Shown here: in pieces, positions 1 through 13,509 of the stretch
Numbering within the stretch: the first letter of the stretch is position 1
Layout of the letters: each line of letters starts with the position of its first letter
DNA from: Tetracentron sinense
Taxonomy: Eukaryota; Streptophyta; Magnoliopsida; Trochodendrales; Trochodendraceae
Length of the DNA stretch: 64,000 nt
Assembly: GCA_015143295.1 (NCBI GenBank)
Contig: CM026574.1
Location: 16,866,938 to 16,930,937 of the forward strand
Direction: 5' to 3'
Made by a program: the position numbers and the translations under genes
The notes under the pieces: model-generated
The model's database searches: none
The model's input: the letters and a program-made list of their open reading frames with translations, nothing else
What the model was told of the DNA's origin: nothing

Positions 1-1272
1 TGTCTTGAATTCTTAACTCTATGGAGCCTACGATCGTTGAATTATTCATCTTCTTTGAAGCTACTAAGGACCTTTGGGACTCAGTTAAGGATCTGTATGG
101 TCATCAAAATAATGCTGCTCAAATTTTCCAATTAAAACAAGAGATTACTGAATGTAAACAAGGAGAAAACTCTTTTACTGAACATCTTGAAAAACTGAAA
201 AGTATGTAGGATGAATTAACTTTATATTACCCACCTACAACAGACCTTAAGACTCTACAAAAAAATGCTGAGCAAGATAAAGTGTTTCAGTTATTACCCA
301 ACTTGAAACCTGGATATGGACATATTCGAAGTCAAATTCTGATAGGGTTAGAAGGGCCCTCTCTTTCTAGTGTCTGTGCCAGAAGAAACCAGAAAACAGG
401 TCATAAGTGTTGAGTCTAAAATCATTCGTCCGCACTCTGAATCTAGCGCTCTAATGGTCGACAGAAAGAAAGACAATAAGAAACAATTTGGTAATACTGG
501 GAGGGACCAAATATTTCTCTCAAGGTCGTGGGAAAGGACGTCGTTGTGATTATTGTAATAAGATTGGTCATACTAAAGATAGATGTTGGATTTTTCATCC
601 CTATTTGAAGCCTAAACTTGATAAGATGGCCAATAATGTCATATTGGATACCGGCAGTGTCACATTGGATACTCTTATTTCACATGGGTGCGCAACTAGC
701 TAAGCTTCTCCAACAACTCAGTAAGCCTGAATTTTCAACCTCAGAACCTTCACCTTCTACCCGTGTCTCAGGTAGTCGGAAAGCTTTTTTATCATCTGTC
801 TCTAATAACTGTACTTAGATTATGGATTCTGGTGCCACAGATCACATGGTTAATGATTCAGACTATTTACTCGATTTTACTTCCAACTATGATAAGCAAA
901 CTGTTTCGGTTGCTAGTGGGACTTCAGTCCCAATTCAAGGTCAAGGCACTGTTAGTATTTTTCTTGACTATCCTAGTTTAGAGGCTCTTTACATCCCTTC
1001 ATTTCCTTCAAAATTATTATCTACCAAGAAACTCACTAATACCCTAAATTGTGACATTATTTTTTTCCCACTTCCGTGGTGTTTCAGGATTGAGTCACGG
1101 GGAAGAAGATTGGTGAATGCATCTTCTCACATGGGCTGTATGTGCTTAATCAGAAAAATCAAGCAATAAATGTTGACTCCACTAAAATTTTGTGTTTGGC
1201 ACAAGTGGCTAAGGCATTCGTCTGATCGCTCCTTGTCTATAATTTTTCCTACAGCATCTCGTAATCCTTATG
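1..1272 (+). mobile_element. CopA (Ty1/copia) 5' part: gag, protease, pre-integrase, unit 1
   Basis: This is the start of a degraded copia polyprotein; its 5' LTR would lie left of the window. A UBN2-type gag segment is at 21-209, a CCHC zinc knuckle (CDYCNKIGHTKDRC) near 557-600, and the protease motif MDSGATDHM begins at 822. A pre-integrase stretch (VWHKWLRH) lies near 1190-1220. The gag frame is cut at 207-209 by TAG where a Trp is expected, and further frame changes separate gag from protease, so the protein cannot be made whole. The family uses gag to package RNA and the Asp protease to mature the polyprotein. At about 1273 the reading is replaced by unrelated AT-rich DNA. The rest of the same element resumes at about 3095. 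Confidence 0.85.
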
Positions 1273-3094
1273 TAATGATCTTGAAATTTATTTCCTATTT
1301 CTAAGGGTAATTCAGTAATATCCTTGAATAGGGGTAAGATAATAATTTATTTTTCGGTTAACCTCAAGTAATTAACTATTTAGAAGTAAGAATGAATTTG
1401 AGAATAAGAATAAGTTTATTGGGGTTAGTTAGAACCTATAAACAAACAAGGGCCACTAATGGTGTTTTGGTAACTAAGAAATAGGGTTAATATATATAGA
1501 ACATGATAAACCTAATCCTCATAATTTGCTAAACTGAAATTCTGGAGAATAGAACGTGGGAGAGAAAGGAAAAGAGGGCTTCACTTTGGTAGAGCTTTCA
1601 AGCGCCCAGATTGAGATTCGAGGATTGGAGATTTGAGTTTTATCCCTTGTGGTGATTTGATCCTTCAAGATAAGCATGTTCGGGTAAGATTCAAGTATTA
1701 AAAGTCTGAGATTCAAACCTTTGAGGCAAGTGAATACTCCCCTAGAGTTAGGGTTTTCCATTATAAGTTTTGTCTTGAGTTTATATAAATTTATTAATAT
1801 TTATGTGATATCTAGGATAGAGATCTATGCATATTGAAGTATAATGCATAAAAAAATGTTTGAAAGGAAATTATAAATTGAAAGAACAATGGTGGGTAAA
1901 TTAACACGGGTTTCGAGGGTTGAAAAATCAAGAAAAATGGTTCAAAAAGTTGAAAAAAATCGAAATATGGGGTTTGGGCTGGCATTTCCCAGCCAAATTG
2001 CTGACACCAATCGATGGGGGGCCTTGGGCTGATTGATTGGTGGTCACTGATTGATAGCAGGCGACCCGTCGATCGATCGGTAGCGTCGTTTTGGGTGTTT
2101 TGCAATGGTTGTTTTGGGGGCTGTATTTAATTGAACAAAATAAAAAAAATGAGAAAAATAATTAAATAAATTAATAAAATAGGTTATGAAATAAAAAGAA
2201 TTAAATAAATTACATAATGAATGACGAAATAAAACAAAAGAAAAGAAGGATGATATATGATTTAATTATTTTATTCTTTGTAAAATAATTAATTTGGAAT
2301 GGTTGGTATTGTGAGCATATTAGATAAATTGTATATTCTCTTTATTTAGAATGACATATTTAAAGAAATCTATTTAAATTATTATTTAGCATAATTGTAG
2401 TTGTTTTAGCTTGGCAATATTATGTCATCTTTATTATGATGGTATGAGACACCATAATAAAGAGTGTGGTTAATAAAATAAAAAGGAGAAAGAACAAGGG
2501 ATGACAAATAGAGAATGAGAGACTCTCTAGGTCTAAAGTTTGAGGGAGAACTTTGTGTAATCCCATTGAGAAGTTACGTGCCTCTTAAAGTGACTACCTT
2601 AGGTGAGCTACGTGTAAACCTAAGGGTCCCTGAATAAGACCATACAAAATTAATACTATTGTCAATAGGTGAACTACGTGTAAACCTTATTGACAGAAGA
2701 ACTGTGTAAACTGATAAATTAAATGATGCATATTTATATCCGTTGTTCATTGTTTTATTTATCATAATTGTTGCATGTTGTTGTATTCTCTTGCTGAGCC
2801 GAAAGCTCACCCTTGTTATATTTATTGATTTTTTACCTGAATGACCTCAGGGAAATAGTCAAGAACTTAGTTAGCTGTTAGGTTTTCTTTTCAGAACTTT
2901 ATTTAGTATTTTTCAGTTGAGGTAGAGTGTCATTAAGTGAGGTTTTAAATGAATTCAGTTTTTAAGTTCATTTACTCTTGTTAGTTTAAACTTAATGCTA
3001 GAGATAGGCATTTGTTAATGATAATTTATTTAAATTAAATTCTATTACCTCGGGATTTGTTCTAGGTTCACGCCTTGGAATCTGCACGCCTTAT
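1273..3094. mobile_element. AT-rich insertion splitting CopA, LTR-like
   Basis: This 1.8-kb block interrupts CopA between the pre-integrase and the middle of integrase. It has no convincing coding frame. It begins TGTAATGATC and ends near a CCTCGGGATTTG segment. It has a GATCGATCGG-type motif around 2060-2080, repeats of a GTGARCTACGTGTAAACC-like unit near 2600-2690, and a small hairpin at about 2430-2463. That texture resembles the LTR-like blocks at 19598-22112 and 30080-31550, so a gypsy-type solo LTR is my best guess. I found no convincing target-site duplication. About 0.5 kb of CopA integrase appears to be missing as well, so the boundaries are approximate. Confidence 0.4.
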
Positions 3095-5328
3095 TCCAGG
3101 TCTCTTAATTTCAAATGCCGAACAATATTGGTCTCATGGTGTCCTTGCCTTTGCTTACTTGATTAACAGACTCCCTAGTCGTGTTCTTGGCTATAAGTCT
3201 CCTCTTGAAGTTCTCAAAAATCGGAAAATTGATCTTTCACATCTTCGTATTTTTGGGTGACTTTGTTATGTTCATGTTTCTTTATCTCATCGAGATAATC
3301 TTGATGCCCGTGCTATAAGATGTGTGTTCTTTGGTTACTCTTCCACCCAAAAGGGATACAAATGTTATGATCCCGAAAGTAAAAAACTTTTTATATCTAG
3401 AGATGTTCATTTAGTTGAGACCAAATCCTTTTTTAGACTCCAATCTAATGATGTCAATGGAACTCGGTCCCAAGGAGAGTGTTTTACTAACATGGTCCCT
3501 CTTCCAACTGTTGGTCCAATTGTTAGCCCTAACCCTACCTCTAGCCAATGCCCATAACAGGTTGTTGTGCCTCCATCAGTCATCCAAAATGAAGAAGATG
3601 CCTCACCTGAAGTCCTTATAATGACTGCACCTGAAGCCTCTCAGCGTAAGACAACTAGAGTTTCTAAACCCTTGCTAAGCTGCAAAAACTTTTATACCTA
3701 TCAAGCTATAACCTTTCCCATTCAAAATCACTTGACCTACAATAATGTGTCTCTATCACATTTAGCCTTTTTAAGCTCTATCTCCAATTAGCCTAATAGT
3801 TTTCAGGAAGTCAATGCTCTACCAATGTGGAGAAAAGCCATGGATGAGGAATTTCTGGCTCTCAACAAAAATCATACATGGAAAATTGTTAGATTACCTA
3901 AAAGAAAGAAAATCGTGGGATGCAGATGGGTGTATAAAATCAAGTACAACAATGATAGGACTGTTGAGAGGCACAAGTCTAGATTAGTAGCAAAATGTTT
4001 TTCTCAAACCTATGGAGTTGATTATAAGGAAACTTTTGCCCCTGTTGCAAAAATGAATACGGTTCGAATCCTTCTATCTGTTACTATTAATTATGATTGG
4101 TCATTGTTTCAAATGGATGTTAAAAATGCCTTCTTACATGGAGATTTGGAAGAGGAAGTCTATATGAGTCTCCCACCGGGACATCCTCAGGAATCTCAAA
4201 TGAACCCAACTTGTAAATTAAATAAGGCCTTATATGGTCTTAAGCAATCTCCTAGAGCTTGGTATGCAAAACTGAGTTATGTTCTTATGGGAAGTGGGTT
4301 TAGTTGAAGTTCAGTTGACTCCTCTTTATTCATTAAACAAAGTACTGCGAGTCTTACTGTTGTCTTGGTATATGTGGATGATATTGTTATTATAGGGGAT
4401 GAAAGTCAAGAAAATATTATTAAGTTAAAGTCTCTTCTTCATAGGAAATTTACTATAAAAGATTTGAGAACTTTAAACTACTTTCTAGGTATGGAAATTG
4501 CTCATTCAAAGAAAGACTTATTTTTTAATCAAAGAAAATATGTCCTGGATTTACAGTAGGAAACAGGAAAATTGGGTGCAAAACCTGCTGAAACTCCCAT
4601 TGACAGCTACAATAAACTTGGATTAGATGGGGAACTCTTGGAGAATGTCCATCAATTTCAAAGATTGGTTGGAAGATTGATTTATTTGACTATCACTCGT
4701 CTAGATATTACATATGCAGTTAGTCTAGTTAGCCAGTTTATGCATGCTCCAAGGATTAGTCATATGAATACAGGTAACAGAATTCTTTATTATTTGAAGG
4801 CCTCACCTGGTTGAGGAATATGGATGCAGAAAAATGGTCATACCAAAGTCATAGGTTATGCTGATGCAGATTGGGCAGGAAGCCCAGTTGATAGACGATC
4901 TACTACTGGGTATTGCACTTTTGTTGCAGGTAATTTAGTCACTTGGCAAAGTAAAAAAAAAAACCGTTGTTGCTCATTCTAATCCCGAGGTTGAATATAG
5001 AGCCATGGTGTCTACCACAAGTGAATTAACATGGATTCAGGCTCTCTTACGCGATTTGGGAATCAAGAATTCTCTACCAATGGATATGTTCTGTGATAAT
5101 CAATCTGCCATACACATTGCTTCCAATCCAGTGTTTCATGAAAGAACCAAACATATCGAGATAGATTGTCATTTTGTTCGAGAGAAGGTACAAGCCAACT
5201 GTATCCAAACTCCATATATTCATAGTGAGTATCAACTGACGGACATTTTTACCAAGGGATTTCTTTTAGCAAAGTTTCATGAGATCTTATCCAAGTTGGG
5301 CTCGATCGACATCTACACTCCAACTTGA
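3095..5328 (+). pseudogene. CopA pol remnant: integrase end, reverse transcriptase, RNase H (unit 1)
   Basis: In order this holds the integrase C-terminal part (YWSHGVLAFAYLINRLPSRV), the RT with WMRKAMDEE-like start from 3825, the YVDD active site near 4370, and RNase H with the GYADADWAGSP-like and HFVREKV motifs to 5328. RT and RNase H of this family copy element RNA to DNA in virus-like particles. Several stops break it: 3789-3791 (TAG), 4305-4307 (TGA) and 4557-4559 (TAG), plus a TGA near 4814. The stops at 3789 and 4557 also occur at the matching codons of the unit 3 copy (40792 and 41558). It therefore descends from an element that was already dead. Confidence 0.9.
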
Positions 5329-5332
5329 GGAA

Positions 5333-5549
5333 CGTTGCTAGTGAAGGAGGATTCACCAAGATTTATTTCTATTTGTGGGAACTCCATTTGTAGTAGTTGA
5401 CTTTCTTGAAACCCTTGTAGTCTTATTTAACTGAGGGGCTCTCATTGTAAGACCTATGAATAAGGTAACTCTACCCTCCTTCACCCGTGGAGTAGGCTTC
5501 TTGTCGAACCACGTTATTCCCTTCTTCTCTTTGCGATTGTTGCTTTACA
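5333..5549 (+). repeat. CopA 3' LTR (unit 1)
   Basis: This 217-bp stretch follows the end of CopA RNase H and a weak purine tract. It is homologous along its whole length to 42803-43020, where the start is a canonical TGTTGCTGG after GAGGGGGAG and the end is TTGCTTTACCA. Here the first bases have mutated to CGTTGCTAG. The right edge joins CopB gag directly, which shows CopA sits inside CopB. Confidence 0.8.
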
Positions 5550-8500
5550 GTTCTTATCCGTCAAACTTGATGAACTGAATTATCTCCTCCCCATCCTTGT
5601 GTCACATGACCACTTTGGCTTCGTTGATGGCAGCATTCTTACTCCACCAAGTTGCCTTGATAATGGAACACCAAATCCAACATTCTCCTATATATTGCCA
5701 ACGTACCGACAAGTACATCATGAGCTGTCTCAACACAATACTGATCGAAGGTATTCTTGCCCAAATCATTGGTCTCACTACCTCTAAGCAAATTTGGGAG
5801 CTTCTATCATTCACATTTACGCTGCAATCTAGAGCACAAATGATAGTTCCGACTCAAACTTCATAAACTTTAGAAGGGAACCACCACATGACTGCATTTC
5901 TCAATCAAATTAAAATCATTGCTGACTCACTTGCTACTTTCCAATATCGTGTTTTCGACCGCGGTCTAGTTATCTATGCTTTGAGAGGTCTTCCACTAGA
6001 ATATGAGTCTTTTGTGACAACAATAACAAATCGTTTGGAGCCGATTTACTTTTTCTACACTCCGAAGTCGGCTCCTCATACATGAACAGCGCATCCCCCA
6101 ATTTTCTCCCCCTACCAACAACCCTGATGGGGCAACTATAGTTCTCTTCCCTCAATGCCAATCATATTTAAATACACCAGGTCGTGGTTGCTCCAATGGC
6201 ATTCTAGGGGCTGGTCCACGTCCTCAACAACATGGCTCGGGCCGTGACCAATATTCTTGCCAAATCTGTCACCTACACAGTTACTCTACCATCAATTGTC
6301 GATAGTGATGCAATCACACCTTTCAAGATGTAAATCTGCACCAATCCTTTGATGCCATGCAAATCAACCAGCCTATTGACTGTCATTGGTATCTTGACAC
6401 AGGTGCTACGAGTCATATAATGTATAATAGCTCAATTCATCACCAAGCTACCGATTATGTGGGTAATAATCAAGTTATTGTTGGAAAGGGCTCTTTCTAT
6501 TTCGTAAGTTGGTAATTCCTCTCTTACCACCCCTTCTTCTAAACTTCAATTAAATTCAATCTTTCTTGTTCGTCAAATTCAAAAGAATTTGTTGTCGATA
6601 GCTACTTTCACAAAAGACAACAATTGCTCATTCACATTCTTAATTTCCTTGGGGTTTCTGTATTAAGGATCTTCGCACAGGGACTCGTCTTCTCGAGGGG
6701 AGGACTAAGGAAAACTAGTGCCTAAGCAATTTTAGTAATTATATGGCACTCACATCTAACACAACGACCTCCAAAACATGGCATCGCTGATTGGGGCACC
6801 GTTCTTCTAGTATTTTGCGAGTTCTATTTCAAAATAACTCTTTGGATTGTACTATGAATAAATATGATTTGCTTTGCTCCGATTACAGGCTATTTAAAAG
6901 TACGTGTTTGCTATTTCAAAATAAGTGTTTGGATTGTACTATGAATAAAGATGAATTTCTTTGCTCTGATTACAGGCTATTTAAAAATACGCGTTTGCTA
7001 GCTATTTCAATTATTCACCCAGCATAGTGAAAAACCTCTTCATATTGTTTACAGTGATGTTTGGGGTTCGACACCCATTGCTTCTTTATTTGGCTACCGT
7101 TTATCACCTTTATCGATAATTATAAGTTGATACACTTGGATTTATTTCATGAGACATAATACAAAAAGTTTAAGTTGTTTTGATACCTTTAGGCAAATGT
7201 GTTTAAGAGGAAGATTATATTTTTGCAATCTGATGGGGGGTGGTAAATATGTTAGCAAGGTATTTTATTACTTACTCACCGTTCACGGCATTTAACATGG
7301 TTGTTCATTTCCTCACACCCCGCAAGAAAATTGGTAATACACTTTTATTGTAAAGTGGTTTCTCCAAAGGATTTTGGTTTGAAGCATTCAACACTACCAT
7401 ATACTTAATAAATTGGCTACCCACAGTTTTCAAAATTGGTCCCCCATGAAGTTTTGTTTGGATCCTACCCTTAAGGATTTTTGGATGTGAGTGCTATTCC
7501 TTTCTTGGTGATTACCGAAAGGGCAAAGACAATTTAAGCCCAAAGTCTACTCGCTACATCTTCCTTGGTTATAGTTCCTTGCACAAAGGGTTTCGTTGCC
7601 TTGACTCGACTAATGAAACCTGTTTTCCATCTCTTGAATACAGTTCCATGCCTCCTGCTCCATCACTATGCTTGGTTTCCCTTCCTAGTGTCATCAACAA
7701 CCTATCCGTGCCCCCAACAGTTGGTTGCCCACCTACCTATGTTGTGTTGGATCAGGAACATGTGGCCCTTGATCACTCTCCACCTTCATTTGTGTCTCTG
7801 AACTTGTCATTTGCTACCAATGATATAGTAGTCCCAACTACACATGATGCTAATGGGTTTTTTTGTTCTCTTCTCCAACCAAGTTTGCTGCCACCAAATG
7901 ATATGTTACTGCCGCCACCATCATGTCCAACTGCTCCACCCCCTAGTAGATCTGCCAATATGTATCCACATCAGCCATCCAATTACGAGTTACTCTCAAT
8001 AATGGACACATACCTCTTGCAACCAGCTCACTTACCACCGTAACCAGATCCTCAACTGACGTTCGCACCATCTTCATCATAGATTCACCCAATGACCTTG
8101 CGGCTATGATGGCACAACCAAGCCTAAATCTTAGCTTGCAACTCAGCATCCCCTCACTCTCACATTCTTATCTCAATGCCAGAAAGTTGTTGCGGAGCCG
8201 AACTCAAGCCCTCAAAGATCATCGTTGGAAAGATGCAATGGTTGATGAGTTCAACGCGCTTTTACGCAATCAAATATGGTCCTTATATTCCTCATCACCT
8301 CCAAAAAAATCTGGTTGGCCGCAAATGTGTTAACCGCATCAAGCATCGTGTTGATAGGTCAATTGAACGCTATAAGGCTCACATTGTCGCCAAAGGCTTC
8401 AACCAACAACATGGAGTGGACTTTGATAAAACCTTTAGTCCCGTAGTAAAGCCCACCACTATTTGGATTGTGTGGTCCATCGCTATGGCCAAGAACTGAA

Positions 8501-8561
8501 GCTTACGACAACTTGATGTTTAAAATATCTTTCTTCGTGGAAAACTTGGCGAGGAAGTGTA
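5550..8561 (+). pseudogene. CopB gag, protease, integrase remnant (unit 1)
   Basis: Copia coding DNA starts here inside gag, because CopA is inserted in it. Visible pieces are gag (FVDGSILTPPSC, 5620; ALRGLPLEYESFVTTITNRLEP, about 5980), a zinc knuckle near 6255-6296 with the His replaced by Tyr, and the protease motif DTGATSHI near 6395. Pre-integrase with an 87-bp in-frame tandem duplication is at 6824-6997, integrase remnants run from 7040 to 7620, and a Pro-rich linker at 7600-8040 precedes the RT start at 8176-8499. Frameshifts and stops are frequent. The RT is interrupted at 8561 by full-length CopC and resumes at 14897. The 5' LTR would be left of the window. The unit 3 copy at 43021-45214 is collinear. 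Confidence 0.8.
6824..6997 (+). repeat. 87-bp in-frame tandem duplication in CopB pre-integrase
   Basis: Two copies start at 6824 and 6911, each beginning CTATTTCAAAATAA and encoding a segment like LDCTMNK..LLCSDYRLFK. The period is 29 codons. The same two-copy structure is at 44276-44449 in unit 3. Confidence 0.85.
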
Positions 8562-9445
8562 TGTTGAAGTTTTGTGAGTATTGTGAGTTTAAAACAAAAG
8601 TTTTGTGTAAAGTTTTAGTCCCACATCGGAATATTACAAGAGAGTAGAATGGGTTATATATGTTTTCTTATCTAGTATGGGTGTGTTAAAAGGAGATGGG
8701 CTTAGCCCTCGCGCATGTGGGGGCCCAAGGAGTGGACCAAAGGCTTCCAATGGGAATTTGGCGAGCCGGGCCGAAAACCCTTCATGTGCGCGCGTTGCGG
8801 GTCACTTCCTGCGTGATATATCAAAGACACACACACACGCGTGGCCGGTCGGGTCGGGTCGCGCGCGTGGTCTCTTGATGGTTTTTTATTTCCTCTTTCT
8901 TTTAATATTCCTAATTTCTTTTATTACCGTTTTATTACAGTTTGAGAGTAATTAATTAGCAATTAATCTTTCAGTTTTAGAGAGATTTATTTTCCTTTAT
9001 TGGGTCTTAAATATTTTTCTTTCTGTTAGAATAGGAATAGTCTTTTGTTTCTCTATTTAAATAGAGTTTATTCTTTTGTCAGACACAGAAATTATCTCTT
9101 TTGGCTTCATACGAAATTGGTTTCTCTTCTAGTTTTCGCTTTTGAATCAGTCGAGTTCGCAGAGATCATTAGAGAGAGGGTGCTCCTTTTCTTTTGATAT
9201 TGATCGTTGAATCCTGGGGGTGTCCGCCAATTTATCCTACGAGCATCAAGGTCAAAGAGGATCCAATAGGGGCGATTTTCACCTTAAGCCACGCCTCGAT
9301 TCCGGTATACTGACAAATTTCTGTTCGTGGAATTCTTATTTTCAGATCTACTCTTACAGTCTAACTAGTTCTCTACTTGCTGCGCTACGGTGATCGGTAA
9401 TACCTTCATCATTATATATTTAAATTGCATACAAATATTCCAACA
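8562..9445 (+). repeat. CopC 5' LTR
   Basis: The 884-bp LTR has TG...CA ends. It contains a GC-rich block with CA/CG repeats (about 8820-8870) and a snRNA-promoter-like pair at 8618-8662. Compared with the 3' LTR, about 20 substitutions are visible. In addition, a stretch of about 48 bp after 8979 is absent from the 3' copy. Confidence 0.95.
8618..8662 (+). promoter_or_regulatory. USE-like box plus TATA in CopC LTR
   Basis: GTCCCACATCG at 8618-8628 matches the plant snRNA upstream sequence element consensus RTCCCACATCG. It is followed after 26 bp by TATATATG (8655-8662). The same pair and spacing are in the 3' LTR and in the TRIM at 19773. It is the likely LTR promoter; which polymerase uses it is unknown. 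Confidence 0.55.
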
Positions 9446-9521
9446 ATCTTAAGGTGAAAATATTCTGTCTGTACTCTTCACAAATTTTTCGTTGGAATTA
9501 CTGTGTACGCATTTTTAAATT

Positions 9522-12500
9522 ATGATGAACAACTCTGAGAAACCTGTTCCTTTTGATGGAAATAATTTCAAAAGGTGGCAACAAAAAATGTTCTTTTATT
9601 TTAATACTCTGAAATTAGAACATGTCCTATCTGATGTTAGAGGTTATGAGAATGATCTTGAACCTGCTAGATCATTAGTCAAAGAAAAATGGGAACATGC
9701 TGATTACTTATGTAGGAATTATATTTTGAATGGTCTGATTCCTTCAATATATGATGTTTACTGTAAAGTAAAAACTTCTAAGGAATTATGGGACATGTTA
9801 GAGAAAAAGTACACGACTGAAGATGCGGGAACTAAGAAATTCGTAGTTGGGAGATATTTTGATTATAAGATGTTAGATGAGAAATCTGTCATTTCTCAAG
9901 TGCATGACTTACAGATTATTGTTCATGAAATACTAGAAGAGGGTATGACTATTAGTGAGGGATTTCAAGTGGCTGCTATAATAGAAAAATTACCTCCTTC
10001 TTGGAAAGAATTCAAGAACCTGTTAAAACACAAAAGAAAAGAAATGACACTCGAAGATCTAATTATTCGCCTTCGAATAGAGGAGAATAGCAGGATTTTA
10101 GAAAGTAAAGAAAAAACTGCAGAATTAAATTCCAAGGCGAATTTAATTGAAGGGATGTCTAAAAAGAGGCATGATAACAGGTCAAAGGCTACGGGTGATT
10201 CTCATAAGAAGCGAAATGAGAAAACAAAATTTCAGAAGCCGACTTTTAAGAAGGCTTTTGGTGACTGCTTTATTTGTGGGAAGCCTGGACATATTGCCAG
10301 GAATTGCAGACTCCGTAAGTTTGGAACCCAAGACAAAAAATCTCATGGACTTGCTCAAGCTCATGTGGCAGAAACAGAAAGTTTTTCTGCAGTTATATCC
10401 GAAGTCCACCTTGTGAGTAACATGAAGGATTGGTGGGTGGACACTAGGGCCACCAAGCATATCTGTAGTTACAGAAATGCTTTTTCTTCCTACGAGATAG
10501 TGGATAAGACTGAACAACTCTTCATGGGAAATTCTTCCACTTCTATAATCGTAGGAAAAGGGAATGTGAACTTAAAATTCACTTCTGGGAAAATCCTCAA
10601 TTTGAAGGATGTTCTTCATGTTCCGGATATAAGAAAGAACTTGGTCTCCGGGTCGCTTCTAAGCAAGAAAGGATTCAAGCTAGTGTTTGAAGCAGACAAA
10701 TTTGTACTTTCTAAAAATGGAACTTTTGTGGGGAAGGGTTATGCATCTGAAGGATTGTTTAAACTGAATGTAATAGTTGAGAATATCAATAAAACATCCT
10801 CTTCTTCTGTTTATATGGTTGATTCTATTAACATGTGGCATGAAAGATTAGGACATGTAAATGTCAATTCTTTACGAAAACTTATGAGTTTAGGATTAAT
10901 TCCTAAAACCAATATAAATAAAGAACACAAATGTGAGATTTGTGTAGAATCAAAGTTTTCTAAAAAACCGTTCAAATCAATAGAAAGAAATACAGAAATT
11001 TTAGGTTTAGTCCATAGTGACTTATGTGACTTAAAATCCACAATCACTAGAGGAGGAAAAAAATACTTTACTACTTTTATAGATGATTTTAGTAGATTTT
11101 GATATGTTTATTTACTAAAAAGCAAAGATGAAGCCTTGGAAAAATTTAAGTTATGGAAAATTGAAGTAGAAAATCAAACTGGAAAGTCTGTAAAAATTTT
11201 AAGATCAGATAGAGGTGGTGAATATGATTCACACACTTTTTCTGAATTTTGTGAAAATAATGGCATAATACATCAAACAACCGCACCTTATTCTCCTCAG
11301 TCTAATGGAGTAGCTGAGAGAAAAAATAGAGTTTTAAAAGATATGATGAACGCTATGATTATAAGCTCTGGTTTGCCTTATAATTTGTGGGGGGAGGCAA
11401 TACTCTCTGCTTGCTATATTTTAAATAAATTACCTCATAAAAGTTTAGAAAAAACTCCTTATGAATTATGGAAAAATAGGCGTCCATCTTTTAAATATCT
11501 TAAAGTGTGGGGGTGTTTAGCAAAGGTAGCTTTACCTACCCCAAAGAGAACTAGAATAGGTTCTAAAACTGTTGATTGTGTTTTCATTGGCTATTCTCAA
11601 AATAGTAGTGCATACAGATTTCTAGTAATTAAATCAGAAAATTCTGAAATAAATTCAAATACCATAATTGAATCTAGAGATGCAGAGTTCTTTGAGAACT
11701 GTTTCCCTTTTAAAGATAACTCTAAAGGAAGAGATTCTTTGATTCTATTTGATCCTTCATCTAAAGGTGAGTTAGTACCTTTAGAACATCATTCTGAATC
11801 TTCTAGAGTTTCTAAACAAGTTTTAGAAGAAATAGAACCTAGAAAGAGTAAGAGAGCTAGGAAGGATACTAACTTTGGACCTGATTTTATATCGTATCTA
11901 ATAGAAGATGATCCTAATTCTTTTAGAGAAGCCATGTCTTCTTCTGAAGCACCATATTGGAAAGAAGCTATTAACAGTGAAATTGAGTCAATCATGACAA
12001 ATAAAACATGGGAGTTAGTAGATCTTCCTCCTGGAAGTAAAACAATAGGCTGTAAATGGATATTTAAAAGGAAACTCAAAACAGATGGAACTGTAGATAA
12101 GTTTAAAGCTCGACTGGTAGCTAAGGGTTTTAAACAAAAAGAAGGGATAGATTTCTTTGATACGTTCTCACCAGTAACTAGAATTACATCCATTCGTGTG
12201 TTGATGGCCTTAGCTTCTATATATAATCTTGAAATTCATCAAATGGATGTAAAGACAGACAGCCTTTTTAAATGGAGAACTTGAAGAAGAAATCTATATG
12301 GATCAACCTGAGGGATTTGTAATCCAAGGGTTAGAACATAAAGTGTGTAGATTGTTAAAGTCTTTATATGGACTTAAACAAGCGCCTAAGCAATGGCATG
12401 AAAAATTTGATAAAGTGCTACTATAAAATGGATTTGCAATTAATGAGGCAGATAAGTGTATTTACATTAAATCTGTAGTTGATGCATGCGTAATCATTTG

Positions 12501-13509
12501 TTTATATGTAGATGACATGTTAATTTTTGGAACAAATAAAGAAATAATTAAAACTACGAAGAAATTCTTAAATAAGAATTTTGATATGAAAGATTTAGGA
12601 AGTGCAGATGTTATTCTTGGAATTAAAATTTTTAGAAATTCCGAGGGGATAATTTTATCTCAATCTCATTATATTGAGAAAGTGCTTAGAGAATTTAATC
12701 AATTTGATTGCAAGCCATCAAAAACTCCATTTGATCATAGTTGTAAATTAAAGAAACATACTGGAGATGGAGTATCTCAACTAGAATATTCGAGAGTTAT
12801 AGGTAGTTTAATGTATATCATGAACTGTACTAGACCAGATATAGCTTATGCTATAGGAAGGCTTAGTAGATATACTTGTAACCCTGGAAAAGATCATTGG
12901 GATGCTTTGATTAGGGTGTTGAGATATCTAAAGTACACTTTAAATTTTGGTCTTAATTATTCTAAGTATCCCGGTGTATTAGAAGGATACAGCGATGCAA
13001 ACTGGATTTCAGATTCTAATGAATCTAAGTCTACGAGTGGTTATGTGTTCACTCTTGGAGGAGGTGCAGTGTCTTGGAAATTTACTAAACAAACCTGCAT
13101 AGCCCGATCCACTATGGAATCGGAATTTATAGCTTTAGATAAAGCTGGAGAAGAAGCAGAATGGTTAATAACATTGTTGGTTAGTATACCAATTTGGAAC
13201 AAGCCTATGCCTGCTGTTCTAATTCATTGTGATAGCCAAGCTGCTATAGGCAGGGCTAAAAATGTCTCATATAATGGGAAATCCCGACATATACGTCGAA
13301 GGCATAATTCTATTAAAGAATTACTCAATAATGGAATTATTGCATTGGATTTTGTGAGGTCAAAAGATAATTTAGCGGATCCGTTGACCAAAGGATTAGC
13401 TAGAGAGCTAATCTATAGTACATCGAGGGGGATGGGTCTAAAGCCTATTGAAAATAAAGTCACCTACAATGGGAACCCAACCTACATGACTGGAGATCCC
13501 AAGAACTAG
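9522..13509 (+). pseudogene. CopC gag-pol polyprotein, inactivated
   Basis: The first open stretch (9522-11099, 526 codons) carries gag starting [12 protein letters not shown], a CCHC knuckle at residues 249-262, a protease whose D-S/T-G-A motif reads DTRA (residues 307-310, codon AGG at 10446), the pre-integrase (MWHERLGH) and the integrase start. Lesions follow: TGA at 11100-11102, a 4-bp tandem duplication (repeat of ACAG) near 12256-12262 that shifts the frame, and TAA at 12424-12426. Integrase continues at 11136 onward with the DRGGEYD and NGVAERKNR motifs. The YVDD of RT is at 12505-12516, and RNase H follows ([18 protein letters not shown]) to the stop at 13509. So only four local defects separate it from an open frame, unlike CopA and CopB. 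Confidence 0.92.

Noticed and set aside
1268..3094. CCTTA as target duplication of the insertion in CopA
   Set aside because: CCTTA occurs at both sides, but the right element end would not be a proper terminus and CopA sequence is missing between the flanks.
10182..10517. Antisense open frames inside CopC and CopD (for example 10182-10517, 11789-12193, 46251-46610)
   Set aside because: They mirror conserved gag-pol codons on the other strand and have no independent support.
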